A stretch of DNA of 64,000 nucleotides. Source: Theocolax elegans (Eukaryota; Arthropoda; Insecta; Hymenoptera; Cerocephalidae). The stretch covers positions 62,082,910 through 62,146,909 of the forward strand of contig CM047431.1 in the NCBI GenBank assembly GCA_026168455.1. The letters are read 5' to 3'. Below the pieces are notes generated by a model. That model did not search any database. It had not been told where the DNA came from and saw only the letters and a program-made list of their open reading frames with translations. Shown in pieces: positions 1-10,441 of the stretch. The translations under genes were made by a program, and so were the position numbers. The first letter of the stretch is position 1, and the number at the start of each line of letters is the position of its first letter.

Positions 1-172
1 CAAAAATCACTTTTAGTCTCTTTCCAAACTCAGCTAGTTCATAACTATACTTCGAAGTGTAAACCCCATCAATATTCTGAGATATCTTTAGATAACGTAA
101 TAATAGTGCTCTACCATTTGGTATATAATCCCATAAACAAATCGAGGCTAAATCGACTATTGGTTCCGTCAT
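1..172 (-). CDS. N-terminal end of a third copy of the unknown ORF (cut by window edge)
   Basis: The first 57 codons, from ATG at 172 (MTEPIVDL...) to the window edge, match the other two copies. The array therefore continues at least this far to the left, and further units may lie beyond. Confidence 0.8.
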   Translation of the reverse strand, partial: MTEPIVDLASICLWDYIPNGRALLLRYLKISQNIDGVYTSKYSYELAEFGKRLKVIF

Positions 173-663
173 GTTTCCTTCCTATTTCCCACAAAACTGG
201 TCATAACCTCCGCAAATTTTCTTGAAATTTCGATTTTCTTTAGATAAGATAATTGTACATACCAGTCCAAAAACTCTTTTCGCGTATCGTTATCAACCGG
301 TTCGTCCCAATCAATTTTCTGTTTATGTAATTTCTGTAAAATCAATTTGGGTATAAGCGTGACTGGGCAAGTAAACCCGATCGGATCAAATACTTTATGC
401 GCCATCGAAAGGATCGAACGTTTAGTTATCTCCTCGTCAGATAAACAACCCAAAGTTGACGGATTAATAGATAGTGTATCACGTGTTTTATTGAACGATA
501 TACCAAGTACAAGAGTGGACTCCGTTTTTACCGAATCGTGGGTAAACTCCCACCCTCTTAAATTAAAACCTCCCGCGTTCATTATCTTTTTACTTTCCCA
601 GATAAAGGTATACAGTTCATCTACAGACTTTACACTAGTAATACAATTCGCGCTAAAAGCCAA
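169..663 (-). pseudogene. RT C-terminal fragment behind the integrase junction (left copy)
   Basis: Duplicate of 3676-4170: integrase-derived residues, then CITSVKSVDELYTF... to VGNRKET-stop, lacking the YVDD catalytic motif. It shows that the same junction is present twice, so the junction predates at least one round of duplication. Confidence 0.9.
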
Positions 664-2219
664 TCAATACGCTTACGATTGTCGTCTCCGACAAGAACTA
701 CATCTCCCACTTCAAGTTTCCGCGATTCTTTTACATTACCTTTTATAATAAGTTGGCTGAGATACTCTTTTCTGAATCTGTTTCGCAAATGTTCCATAAC
801 TTCCTGTCTGTATTTAAATCTTGAATTTAAATCTATTTTTGCGAGTATGTCGATATCCGGATTTTCTGCCCCTTTTATATCGCGTAAAAACATGGCAGGA
901 GTGAGTACTTTTAAATCGCGTGACTCTTCGGAAATATATGTCAAAGGGCGTGAATTCAGTGTCGATTCGCAATCACACAAAACCGTACTCAGCTCTTCGT
1001 AAGTGAGACACGCTTTCCCGAGGACTTTACGAAGTATACTTTTAAGCATCCCGATTAACCGCTCCCACCATCCTCCCCACCATGGCGCACTGGGTGGGTT
1101 AAACCGCCAATCAATTCGATTTGCGGTGCTGTACCTAAAGATTACGTCCCAATTTAATTTTGCAAAAGCATTGTCGGCGCCAACAAAATTTGACCCATTA
1201 TCGCTAAATATTATGCTGGGTCTGCCACGCCGTGCAATAAAACGGCGTAAACAATTTAAGAATTCTCCAGATGACATCGAGGTTACAAGTTCTAAATGCA
1301 CCGCTCGGTAAACAGCGCAAGTAAACAAACATATCCAAGCCTTCTGCTGTCCCCGTAAAAATACCGGGCCTGCGAAATCTACTCCAGTAACATCAAATAC
1401 TGCCGCATCGTTAACACGTTGTACCGGCAAAGGGCCTGGATTTGCTTGTATCGGTTTAACATTGTGTTTTTTGCATATAATACACTTAGAAATAACAGAA
1501 CGAACGCTTTTTCTCATTGAGAAAATCCAAAATTTTTCTCGCAAGTGACACATTACAGTTTGTGTACCTGCGTGACACATATTTTCATGGGTATCGCGGA
1601 TCAATAACTCGACAACTTTGTGCTTACGATCTAATACAATCGGGCATAAAAAGGGAAAACTGTCCTTACGCTCAAAAATTTTTGTTTTTAAACGCAATAG
1701 CCCATCCGTATGCGTAAATGTTTGTAAATTCGACAATTTCGGATCTTTAGATAAAAACATTTCCTTTTGTAATTTTTTTAAAAGCTTTAACTCTGTTTCG
1801 TGAATTTCTCGGTAGGTTATTTTGTTTCCTTTATTAGTTTCTTTCTTAGTTATAAAATTTTTAAACCTTAACATAATACAGAAAAATCTGATAATCTTGT
1901 TATAAGAAGAAAACTTATCCCAAATCTTAAAATTCGATTGCTCATCTGCATTAAACATTGAAATTTGTGCTGACTTCTTCAATTCGCTTTTTACTTCATT
2001 TTCATCTATTATTCCTAATAAGCTAGGCCAGGTATTGCTCGCATCACAAAGCCATTCCGGTCCCTCCCACCAGCGCGAATCGAATAACTGTTTTGCTTGA
2101 CTACCTCGAGAAGGTAAGTCTGCTGGGTTTAGTTCGCCTGGTACGTATCGCCATGTATCGGAAGATGTTAGGTTTCTTATCTCGCGAACGCGATTCCACA
2201 CAAACGTACCCCACTGCAA
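630..2219 (-). pseudogene. BEL/Pao RNase H end plus integrase, fused to RT (unit 1)
   Basis: Same organisation as 4137-5726: RNase H motif WSDSTTVLSW (frame open upstream to about 2303), HHCC zinc finger, D,D-E integrase core (DFAGP, SDNGSNF, WWERL) and a truncated C-terminus ending at the RT junction near 648. It keeps Arg in KRID. It has no ATG at the annotated start and no upstream pol in frame, so it could be expressed only by read-through that the stop codons now block. Confidence 0.9.
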
Positions 2220-2227
2220 GTCGCGGC

Positions 2228-3679
2228 TTAGCCAGGAGAGAACCGTCGTCGAGTCTGACCATAAAAATGTAGGAACATTCTCGTAATTAAGTCTAAAACC
2301 ACACTATAAGTACTCGTAATCAGTCGGGCTTCCAAATGATTATGACAAAATATAATTACTTGCCGACTCTCAGGTCTTTGTTCTAATATCGAACTAATAT
2401 ACAAGTTAAATCCAAACTTTTTCTTTAATAAACCTTTGTCATATGCTATTCTCCAAAAAGTTAAGAATTCTTCAAAGCTCACATCAAAATCAATACTCTG
2501 TAATAAATCCAATGTCTTACTATCGGTCAAACGCATCTCATGAAAACAAGTAAATTTCCTTTTCAAATAGGCAATAAAAACATTTCCTGTAGCCGTAATG
2601 TCAAGCTCAACTGGTACCTCTGTGGTGATATTGTCTTGGTTTAAATGTAATTCGCTCATAAGATAGTTTCCATACTCATAAGAACTTAAAAAATAAGTTA
2701 TCATCGGATTAATCTCATACAATTTCAATTCAAGAATATATTTCTCATAATACTTTTTATATATTGTAAAATATTTCGTCTTACCGTTAACATAATATAC
2801 TTTAATCCTTAACGAATCTCCAGCACTAATACCGATTCCACCGTTACTAATAGATTCAAAATTTATCTTACTCTCTTCTAAATAATCATCATCATAATGC
2901 TGATGCCAATACTGTGAAGTCAAACTAACACCAAAGCATTTAGGAATTGAACAATTAATCTTCACCAAGTACTTATTAACAATGTCTAATTGAAGTCTTC
3001 CACTAATATCAAATAAATTTATCGTAGCATACTTCTCAAGTGATTGATACCATCTATTTTTATAATAATTCGTTACACCAACTCCTACAACTATTTTCGG
3101 ATTCACTTTATACCATAAATTTATGTGCGCGATTCGAGTATGTACCCTGGCTGTCAACACAATGCACTCATGATTGTTAGTAATACACTTTTTATGAATA
3201 TATCTATTTCTCTCATCAACACTAAAGCAATACGTAGTAATCCCAACTGGAATAATGGCTTTTCTAATTATTATCACATCATACATAGACATTAAACCAT
3301 AGTAATCATTTTTGCTATACTCATGGATGTATAATATTTTTGTCCCTGGAATGTTATCATTACTTGACTTACCCTTACTTTTCCAACCTAGTCCAAACAA
3401 TCGTTGCTCAACTTTATCTTTACTTAAATCACTTAATATAATAATTCCAAACATATTACAATACTCTAAATTTTTAATAAAAGCATTTGGAAACCCTTGA
3501 TTGTTCTCAAAAATCACTTTTAGTCTCTTTCCAAACTCAGCTAGTTCATAACTATACTTCGAAGTGTAAACCCCATCAATATTCTGAGATATCTTTAGAT
3601 AACGTAATAATAGTGCTCTACCATTTGGTATATAATCCCATAAACAAATCGAGGCTAAATCGACTATTGGTTCCGTCAT
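2228..3679 (-). CDS. Unrecognised 483-codon ORF embedded in BEL pol (intact copy)
   Basis: A continuous frame starts MTEPIVDLASICLWDYIPNG and ends QTRRRFSPG. Its ATG overlaps the TGA that ends the upstream RT frame. I do not recognise its family. It has no obvious signal peptide, membrane segment or zinc finger, is rich in Ile, Tyr, Asn and Lys, and uses AT-rich third positions unlike the flanking retrotransposon. The last 40 residues run into the element: LEARLITSTYSVVLDLI resembles the BEL RNase H segment, and the final residues are the WSDSTTVLSW region read in the wrong frame. The foreign part is therefore roughly residues 1-440. About 50 residues of normal RNase H appear to be missing. 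A stretch around residues 190-270 (NPKIVVGVG, GRLQLDIVNKYL) faintly recalls family-B DNA polymerase exonuclease spacing but lacks the catalytic acids; treat that as speculation. Confidence 0.6.
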   Translation of the reverse strand: MTEPIVDLASICLWDYIPNGRALLLRYLKISQNIDGVYTSKYSYELAEFGKRLKVIFENNQGFPNAFIKNLEYCNMFGIIILSDLSKDKVEQRLFGLGWKSKGKSSNDNIPGTKILYIHEYSKNDYYGLMSMYDVIIIRKAIIPVGITTYCFSVDERNRYIHKKCITNNHECIVLTARVHTRIAHINLWYKVNPKIVVGVGVTNYYKNRWYQSLEKYATINLFDISGRLQLDIVNKYLVKINCSIPKCFGVSLTSQYWHQHYDDDYLEESKINFESISNGGIGISAGDSLRIKVYYVNGKTKYFTIYKKYYEKYILELKLYEINPMITYFLSSYEYGNYLMSELHLNQDNITTEVPVELDITATGNVFIAYLKRKFTCFHEMRLTDSKTLDLLQSIDFDVSFEEFLTFWRIAYDKGLLKKKFGFNLYISSILEQRPESRQVIIFCHNHLEARLITSTYSVVLDLITRMFLHFYGQTRRRFSPG

Positions 3680-4170
3680 GTTTCCTTCCTATTTCCCACA
3701 AAACTGGTCATAACCTCCGCAAATTTTCTTGAAATTTCGATTTTCTTTAGATAAGATAATTGTACATACCAGTCCAAAAACTCTTTTCGCGTATCGTTAT
3801 CAACCGGTTCGTCCCAATCAATTTTCTGTTTATGTAATTTCTGTAAAATCAATTTGGGTATAAGCGTGACTGGGCAAGTAAACCCGATCGGATCAAATAC
3901 TTTATGCGCCATCGAAAGGATCGAACGTTTAGTTATCTCCTCGTCAGATAAACAACCCAAAGTTGACGGATTAATAGATAGTGTATCACGTGTTTTATTG
4001 AACGATATACCAAGTACAAGAGTGGACTCCGTTTTTACCGAATCGTGGGTAAACTCCCACCCTCTTAAATTAAAACCTCCCGCGTTCATTATCTTTTTAC
4101 TTTCCCAGATAAAGGTATACAGTTCATCTACAGACTTTACACTAGTAATACAATTCGCGCTAAAAGCCAA
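3676..4170 (-). pseudogene. RT C-terminal fragment behind the integrase junction (unit 1 start)
   Basis: From CITSVKSVDELY onward this matches the end of the full-length RT (fingers-palm connection to the A17-like region, ending VGNRKET-stop). In the intact copy CITSVKS follows the catalytic YVDD. Here the YVDD and everything upstream are replaced by integrase sequence, so this piece cannot act as RT. It overlaps the ATG of the unknown ORF at 3679. Confidence 0.9.
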
Positions 4171-5726
4171 TCAATATGCTTACGATTGTCGTCTCCGACA
4201 AGAACTACATCTCCCACTTCAAGTTTCCGCGATTCTTTTACATTACCTTTTATAATAAGTTGGCTGAGATACTCTTTTCTGAATCTGTTTCGCAAATGTT
4301 CCATAACTTCCTGTCTGTATTTAAATCTTGAATTTAAATCTATTTTTGCGAGTATGTCGATATCCGGATTTTCTGCCCCTTTTATATCGCGTAAAAACAT
4401 GGCAGGAGTGAGTACTTTTAAATCGCGTGACTCTTCGGAAATATATGTCAAAGGGCGTGAATTCAGTGTCGATTCGCAATCACACAAAACCGTACTCAGC
4501 TCTTCGTAAGTGAGACACGCTTTCCCGAGGACTTTACGAAGTATACTTTTAAGCATCCCGATTAACCGCTCCCACCATCCTCCCCACCATGGCGCACTGG
4601 GTGGGTTAAACCGCCAATCAATTCGATTTGCGGTGCTGTACCTAAAGATTACGTCCCAATTTAATTTTGCAAAAGCATTGTCGGCGCCAACAAAATTTGA
4701 CCCATTATCGCTAAATATTATGCTGGGTCTGCCACGCCGTGCAATAAAACGGCGTAAACAATTTAAGAATTCTCCAGATGACATCGAGGTTACAAGTTCT
4801 AAATGCACCGCTCGGTAAACAGCGCAAGTAAACAAACATATCCAAGCCTTCTGCTGTCCCCGTAAAAATACCGGGCCTGCGAAATCTACTCCAGTAACAT
4901 CAAATACTGCCGCATCGTTAACACGTTGTACCGGCAAAGGGCCTGGATTTGCTTGTATCGGTTTAACATTGTGTTTTTTGCATATAATACACTTAGAAAT
5001 AACAGAACGAACGCTTTTTCTCATTGAGAAAATCCAAAATTTTTCTCGCAAGTGACACATTACAGTTTGTGTACCTGCGTGACACATATTTTCATGGGTA
5101 TCGCGGATCAATAACTCGACAACTTTGTGCTTACGATCTAATACAATCGGGCATAAAAAGGGAAAACTGTCCTTACGCTCAAAAATTTTTGTTTTTAAAC
5201 GCAATAGCCCATCCGTATGCGTAAATGTTTGTAAATTCGACAATTTCGGATCTTTAGATAAAAACATTTCCTTTTGTAATTTTTTTAAAAGCTTTAACTC
5301 TGTTTCGTGAATTTCTCGGTAGGTTATTTTGTTTCCTTTATTAGTTTCTTTCTTAGTTATAAAATTTTTAAACCTTAACATAATACAGAAAAATCTGATA
5401 ATCTTGTTATAAGAAGAAAACTTATCCCAAATCTTAAAATTCGATTGCTCATCTGCATTAAACATTGAAATTTGTGCTGACTTCTTCAATTCGCTTTTTA
5501 CTTCATTTTCATCTATTATTCCTAATAAGCTAGGCCAGGTATTGCTCGCATCACAAAGCCATTCCGGTCCCTCCCACCAGCGCGAATCGAATAACTGTTT
5601 TGCTTGACTACCTCGAGAAGGTAAGTCTGCTGGGTTTAGTTCGCCTGGTACGTATCGCCATGTATCGGAAGATGTTAGGTTTCTTATCTCGCGAACGCGA
5701 TTCCACACAAACGTACCCCACTGCAA
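4137..5726 (-). pseudogene. BEL/Pao RNase H end plus integrase, fused to RT (unit 2)
   Basis: The frame has no ATG start; it is open upstream to about 5810, where FLWSDSTTVLSWLSRDLQWG carries the RNase H C-terminal motif. Next come the integrase zinc finger (HENMCHAGTQTVMCH ... CIICKKH), the catalytic core D (GVDFAGPVF), D (FSDNGSNFVG) and E (WWERLIGML), and the C-terminal VLVGDDNRK segment. At IDWLLARIV the integrase stops and the sequence jumps into RT DNA, adding LLV before a stop. About 20 or more C-terminal residues and the 3' LTR are missing, so it is not a working pol. This copy has His (KHID) where unit 1 has Arg. Confidence 0.9.
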
Positions 5727-5734
5727 GTCGCGGC

Positions 5735-7185
5735 TTAGCCAGGAGAGAACCGTCGTCGAGTCTGACCATAAAAATGTAGGAACATTCTCGTAATTAAGTC
5801 TAAAACCACACTATAAGTACTCGTAATCAGTCGGGCTTCCAAATGATTATGACAAAATATAATTACTTGCCGACTCTCAGGTCTTTGTTCTAATATCGAA
5901 CTAATATACAAGTTAAATCCAAACTTTTTCTTTAATAAACCTTTGTCATATGCTATTCTCCAAAAAGTTAAGAATTCTTCAAAGCTCACATCAAAATCAA
6001 TACTCTGTAATAAATCCAATGTCTTACTATCGGTCAAACGCATCTCATGAAAACAAGTAAATTTCCTTTTCAAATAGGCAATAAAAACATTTCCTGTAGC
6101 CGTAATGTCAAGCTCAACTGGTACCTCTGTGGTGATATTGTCTTGGTTTAAATGTAATTCGCTCATAAGATAGTTTCCATACTCATAAGAACTTAAAAAT
6201 AAGTTATCATCGGATTAATCTCATACAATTTCAATTCAAGAATATATTTCTCATAATACTTTTTATATATTGTAAAATATTTCGTCTTACCGTTAACATA
6301 ATATACTTTAATCCTTAACGAATCTCCAGCACTAATACCGATTCCACCGTTACTAATAGATTCAAAATTTATCTTACTCTCTTCTAAATAATCATCATCA
6401 TAATGCTGATGCCAATACTGTGAAGTCAAACTAACACCAAAGCATTTAGGAATTGAACAATTAATCTTCACCAAGTACTTATTAACAATGTCTAATTGAA
6501 GTCTTCCACTAATATCAAATAAATTTATCGTAGCATACTTCTCAAGTGATTGATACCATCTATTTTTATAATAATTCGTTACACCAACTCCTACAACTAT
6601 TTTCGGATTCACTTTATACCATAAATTTATGTGCGCGATTCGAGTATGTACCCTGGCTGTCAACACAATGCACTCATGATTGTTAGTAATACACTTTTTA
6701 TGAATATATCTATTTCTCTCATCAACACTAAAGCAATACGTAGTAATCCCAACTGGAATAATGGCTTTTCTAATTATTATCACATCATACATAGACATTA
6801 AACCATAGTAATCATTTTTGCTATACTCATGGATGTATAATATTTTTGTCCCTGGAATGTTATCATTACTTGACTTACCCTTACTTTTCCAACCTAGTCC
6901 AAACAATCGTTGCTCAACTTTATCTTTACTTAAATCACTTAATATAATAATTCCAAACATATTACAATACTCTAAATTTTTAATAAAAGCATTTGGAAAC
7001 CCTTGATTGTTCTCAAAAATCACTTTTAGTCTCTTTCCAAACTCAGCTAGTTCATAACTATACTTCGAAGTGTAAACCCCATCAATATTCTGAGATATCT
7101 TTAGATAACGTAATAATAGTGCTCTACCATTTGGTATATAATCCCATAAACAAATCGAGGCTAAATCGACTATTGGTTCCGTCAT
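5735..7185 (-). pseudogene. Second copy of the embedded unknown ORF, frameshifted
   Basis: Same sequence as the intact copy at 2228-3679, but one A is missing from a run of six near 6195. This splits the frame into 6193-7185 (330 codons) and 5735-6166 (143 codons). The rest is essentially identical. A homopolymer indel of this kind can be a sequencing error; if real, this copy is broken. The first ATG again overlaps the stop of the upstream gag-RT frame. Confidence 0.75.
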
Positions 7186-10100
7186 GTTTCCTTCCTATTT
7201 CCCACAAAACTGGTCATAACCTCCGCAAATTTTCTTGAAATTTCGATTTTCTTTAGATAAGATAATTGTACATACCAGTCCAAAAACTCTTTTCGCGTAT
7301 CGTTATCAACCGGTTCGTCCCAATCAATTTTCTGTTTATGTAATTTCTGTAAAATCAATTTGGGTATAAGCGTGACTGGGCAAGTAAACCCGATCGGATC
7401 AAATACTTTATGCGCCATCGAAAGGATCGAACGTTTAGTTATCTCCTCGTCAGATAAACAACCCAAAGTTGACGGATTAATAGATAGTGTATCACGTGTT
7501 TTATTGAACGATATACCAAGTACAAGAGTGGACTCCGTTTTTACCGAATCGTGGGTAAACTCCCACCCTCTTAAATTAAAACCTCCCGCGTTCATTATCT
7601 TTTTACTTTCCCAGATAAAGGTATACAGTTCATCTACAGACTTTACACTAGTAATACAATCATCCACGTAAAATGATTTTAATAATTTCTTCGCAACTTC
7701 CTTCGAAACGCGGTTATCAACGGTTCGCAATGTACTTAAAAAATGATGTTCTAAGACTGCACTTAATAAAAAAGGACTGCAAGTAAGTCCAAACACTACT
7801 CGTTTATGCCGAAAAATTCTCAATTGTCCGTCAACAAACCAAACGAATCGTAAGAAATCGCGATCTCTCTGATTAATATCAATTTGCAGAAATGCTTTTT
7901 GAATATCGGCTATTACACCAATATCGTGTTCTCGAAATCTCAATAAAATCGTCATTATTAACTCGATTAAATTTGGGCCTTTTTCAAGGCACTGATTTAG
8001 CGAAGGAAGGCCTTTCTCCTTCGCAGAGGCATCGAACACAGGTCTAATTTTTGTAGTACCTTCTGTTTTGACTACTGGGCGGTGAGGTAAATAATGAGAG
8101 AAAAGGTCAAGTTCGTTCTCCGGCACGTATTCTATAATACCCTGTGCAAGCCACTCTTGAAAAATATTATTATATTCATCGTAAAGCCCGTTATCTTTCA
8201 ATCTTTTTACAATCTTTTCTAACCTTCTTATAGCTATATCATAATTACGCGATACTGGCGCGTGATCTTCGATCCACGGTAAATCAACCGAATAACGATT
8301 CTCTTTATTCAATGATACCGTCTTTGAGAAATTTTCTTTTACCGCTTCTTCTTTAGCAAGACGATCAGATTTTTCTATTGGATCCGTAATTCCCAAAACA
8401 TCCAAGCCCCATAAGTCCGAAATTTTCGCGTCCGATACAAACATTGATATAGCCTGCGTCGCTGTATCTTTACGTACGACTTTTGTAGATTTCCCAGTTA
8501 CAGTCCAACCCAAATAAGTTTCTAAAGCCGTTAGACCGTTCGACAAATTATATTTTCTCCCCGTCGTAATTTTCCCTGCGATATCAGCGCCTATAAGAAG
8601 ACCAATTGAATTGTCAAGATCGTCAGAGTTTATGTCTAAATCGGAAAGGTGCACGTTCTTATCGCGCAATTCTTCCGCCCATATTTCTCTTTTTATTTTC
8701 GGTAAGTCCGCGCAAATAATATTTTTGTCCATAACTGTAAAATTACAAGCGTAATCGCTTTTCAAACTTTTCACGCGAGCTAAATATACCCCGTGTGCTT
8801 GAGCCTGCGTGTTCACACCACCAAACAGTGAATGCGTGACTTCTATATTCCCCTTTCGTCTATAACCTAAAAAGCGAGCTACGTCTGTTCGAATGTACGA
8901 CCTTTGAGATCCGCCGTCAATTATAGCTCGTACAACCTTTTTCCGCGAATCCGAGTACAAAAGAACGCGCAGCGTTTGTAAGTAAACATCGGGGAGGTCG
9001 CATGAACTCGCAAGGTTATGTTCTTTAAATTTCTCTTCGGCATTAGGTTCAGTTTTCGAGCTCGTATTTTTCAAATCTTGATTATTGACAAAACCCGAAC
9101 ATATAAGCACAGAATGACGATTTTTACACCACTCGCAACTTATTTTTACTTTGCAATCTTTAGCCCGATGCCCACGTTTTAGACATTTAAAGCAGCAACT
9201 GTTCTCTTTAATTAAATTTTTTCGCGCATCAAATGATAGCTTCTTTGCGCTTTCGCACGCCATATTCTCGTGGTTACTCTTACAAAATATACACTTCTTA
9301 CGTTTCTCTTCACTTGCCAATAAAACGCTGGCGGTGGCTAATTCTTGCATCGACTCTATCTTTGATTTCGAGCTCTTATATTTTTCTCGCTTTTCACCGC
9401 TCGTCTGTACCGAAAAACCGTTGACGGCCATGTTGAATCTTTCCTCGTTTTCGACCTCCCCTTCTAGAAATTTGAGGAGCTTTGACAGACGGTTTGTCGT
9501 TCCTGGGTTTTCGGCTGTAGCCTCGACGTTAGTCATAGTTCGTTGCCAAGTTCTAAGAATTTCCTCGGGCAACGAGGATTCAACTAACGGGTATAGCATA
9601 GTCGCGCAATTGTCTGTTGTTACACCGAGAGTCTCGAGTGCACGAATGTGTGCAGAAATTTTATCGTAAACACTTGAAACACTTAACTTAGTCCCTTTAG
9701 AAGTGGCATTTTGTAGTACTAAAGATAAAAGTTCACGTGTATAATATTCCACGAGTAAATCGTCCCGGCCGAAACGGTTTTTGAGACTGTTGAATGCTTT
9801 CTCATAATTCTCCGCAGTTGTTGGATAACCTTGAATAACACTTTCTGCTTTTGAATCTTTTTCCATCGCCTGCTTTAAATATTCAAGTTTGTCCTCTTTT
9901 GTAATATTCGTATCTTCATGAATCTTCCGATAATGCGACCAAAACTGTAACCATTTGCTGACGTTGCCAGCAAATTTCGGTATTTCTAGGATAGGTCGTT
10001 TAAACGGTTTCTCACGTATTTGAGTAGGTCGCCCTGCTTCCGTTATCGCCTCGTTTTTGTCGCTGGATTGTTCAAGCAATGATAATCTCGCCGTTAAAAA

Positions 10101-10352
10101 ATTGAGCTTGTATACCTCGTGTGTTTCAATTTCTTCCTCGATGACCTTTTCTGTTACTTCGGAAGCAAGCAGTAATTCCACGTATTTCGTATTCACAGTT
10201 TCAAGCTCAGCCATTCTCGATTCTAGCAGTTGTAATGCGACGTGTCTTTCCGATATTGAAATATTCGCGTTTTCGCATTTGTCTCGAAAGTTGTTTAAAC
10301 ACTTCGTAAATAGTGTACGTTGTACTTTACGAGACTTCTTTATGGCGTCCAT
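7182..10352 (-). CDS. BEL/Pao gag-protease-reverse transcriptase polyprotein, cut short
   Basis: One open frame encodes the first two thirds of a BEL polyprotein. I start at the first ATG (10352, MDAIKKSRK); the frame is open further upstream without an ATG. In order: a coiled N-terminal gag; a DUF1759-like capsid region (FAGNVSKWLQFWSHYRKIHE); Cys/His zinc knuckles (CIFCKSNHENMAC, CCFKCLKRGHRAKDC, CEWCKNRHSVLIC); an aspartic protease (AIIDGGSQRSYI); and an RT with KTEGTTKIRPVFDAS, ADIQKAFLQI and catalytic YVDD. The frame ends at a TGA at 7182-7184, whose ATGA overlaps the start of the foreign ORF (7185). RNase H and integrase are therefore out of frame with it. A functional element would read through into RNase H. 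Only this copy keeps gag, protease and the full RT. Confidence 0.93.
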   Translation of the reverse strand: MDAIKKSRKVQRTLFTKCLNNFRDKCENANISISERHVALQLLESRMAELETVNTKYVELLLASEVTEKVIEEEIETHEVYKLNFLTARLSLLEQSSDKNEAITEAGRPTQIREKPFKRPILEIPKFAGNVSKWLQFWSHYRKIHEDTNITKEDKLEYLKQAMEKDSKAESVIQGYPTTAENYEKAFNSLKNRFGRDDLLVEYYTRELLSLVLQNATSKGTKLSVSSVYDKISAHIRALETLGVTTDNCATMLYPLVESSLPEEILRTWQRTMTNVEATAENPGTTNRLSKLLKFLEGEVENEERFNMAVNGFSVQTSGEKREKYKSSKSKIESMQELATASVLLASEEKRKKCIFCKSNHENMACESAKKLSFDARKNLIKENSCCFKCLKRGHRAKDCKVKISCEWCKNRHSVLICSGFVNNQDLKNTSSKTEPNAEEKFKEHNLASSCDLPDVYLQTLRVLLYSDSRKKVVRAIIDGGSQRSYIRTDVARFLGYRRKGNIEVTHSLFGGVNTQAQAHGVYLARVKSLKSDYACNFTVMDKNIICADLPKIKREIWAEELRDKNVHLSDLDINSDDLDNSIGLLIGADIAGKITTGRKYNLSNGLTALETYLGWTVTGKSTKVVRKDTATQAISMFVSDAKISDLWGLDVLGITDPIEKSDRLAKEEAVKENFSKTVSLNKENRYSVDLPWIEDHAPVSRNYDIAIRRLEKIVKRLKDNGLYDEYNNIFQEWLAQGIIEYVPENELDLFSHYLPHRPVVKTEGTTKIRPVFDASAKEKGLPSLNQCLEKGPNLIELIMTILLRFREHDIGVIADIQKAFLQIDINQRDRDFLRFVWFVDGQLRIFRHKRVVFGLTCSPFLLSAVLEHHFLSTLRTVDNRVSKEVAKKLLKSFYVDDCITSVKSVDELYTFIWESKKIMNAGGFNLRGWEFTHDSVKTESTLVLGISFNKTRDTLSINPSTLGCLSDEEITKRSILSMAHKVFDPIGFTCPVTLIPKLILQKLHKQKIDWDEPVDNDTRKEFLDWYVQLSYLKKIEISRKFAEVMTSFVGNRKET

Positions 10353-10419
10353 GTTTTCCAGGTTAGGTGAACACGTTACTTTTGAACTCAATAAAACTCA
10401 CTTTTTCTTCCGCTACCGC

Positions 10420-10437
10420 GTCCTGTCACGGTCGCCA
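10420..10437 (-). other. Primer-binding site, tRNA-Arg type
   Basis: The minus strand reads TGGCGACCGTGACAGGAC just downstream of the LTR. This is the complement of a tRNA 3' end ending ...CACGGTCG-CCA. That acceptor stem (GACCGTG/CACGGTC with discriminator G) is, from memory, that of insect tRNA-Arg. The position between LTR and gag is diagnostic for minus-strand priming. Confidence 0.8.
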
Positions 10438-10441
10438 GATA

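Larger units (their letters stand above)
1..7662. repeat. Direct tandem repeat, about 3.5 kb unit, two copies plus a partial
   Basis: Unit 1 spans about 1-3507, unit 2 about 3508-7013, and a third stretch runs from 7014 until homology ends near 7662, where the full-length RT continues. The offset is 3507 bp between units 1 and 2. It falls to 3506 bp for the third stretch because of a 1-base deletion near 6195. The only other difference I noticed is C at 670 versus T at 4177 (Arg to His near the integrase end). Identity is thus nearly complete over 3.5 kb, so the duplication is very recent or an assembly artefact. Confidence 0.95.

Noticed and set aside
347..748. Plus-strand open frames over the BEL element (also 679-1311 and their duplicates)
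   Set aside because: They are antisense shadows of the integrase/RT frames, repeat with the same 3507-bp offset, and show no domain.
2228..3679. Calling the embedded ORF a DNA polymerase
   Set aside because: Only loose spacing resemblance to a B-family exonuclease domain; catalytic acids and polymerase motifs are not visible, so no function is assigned.
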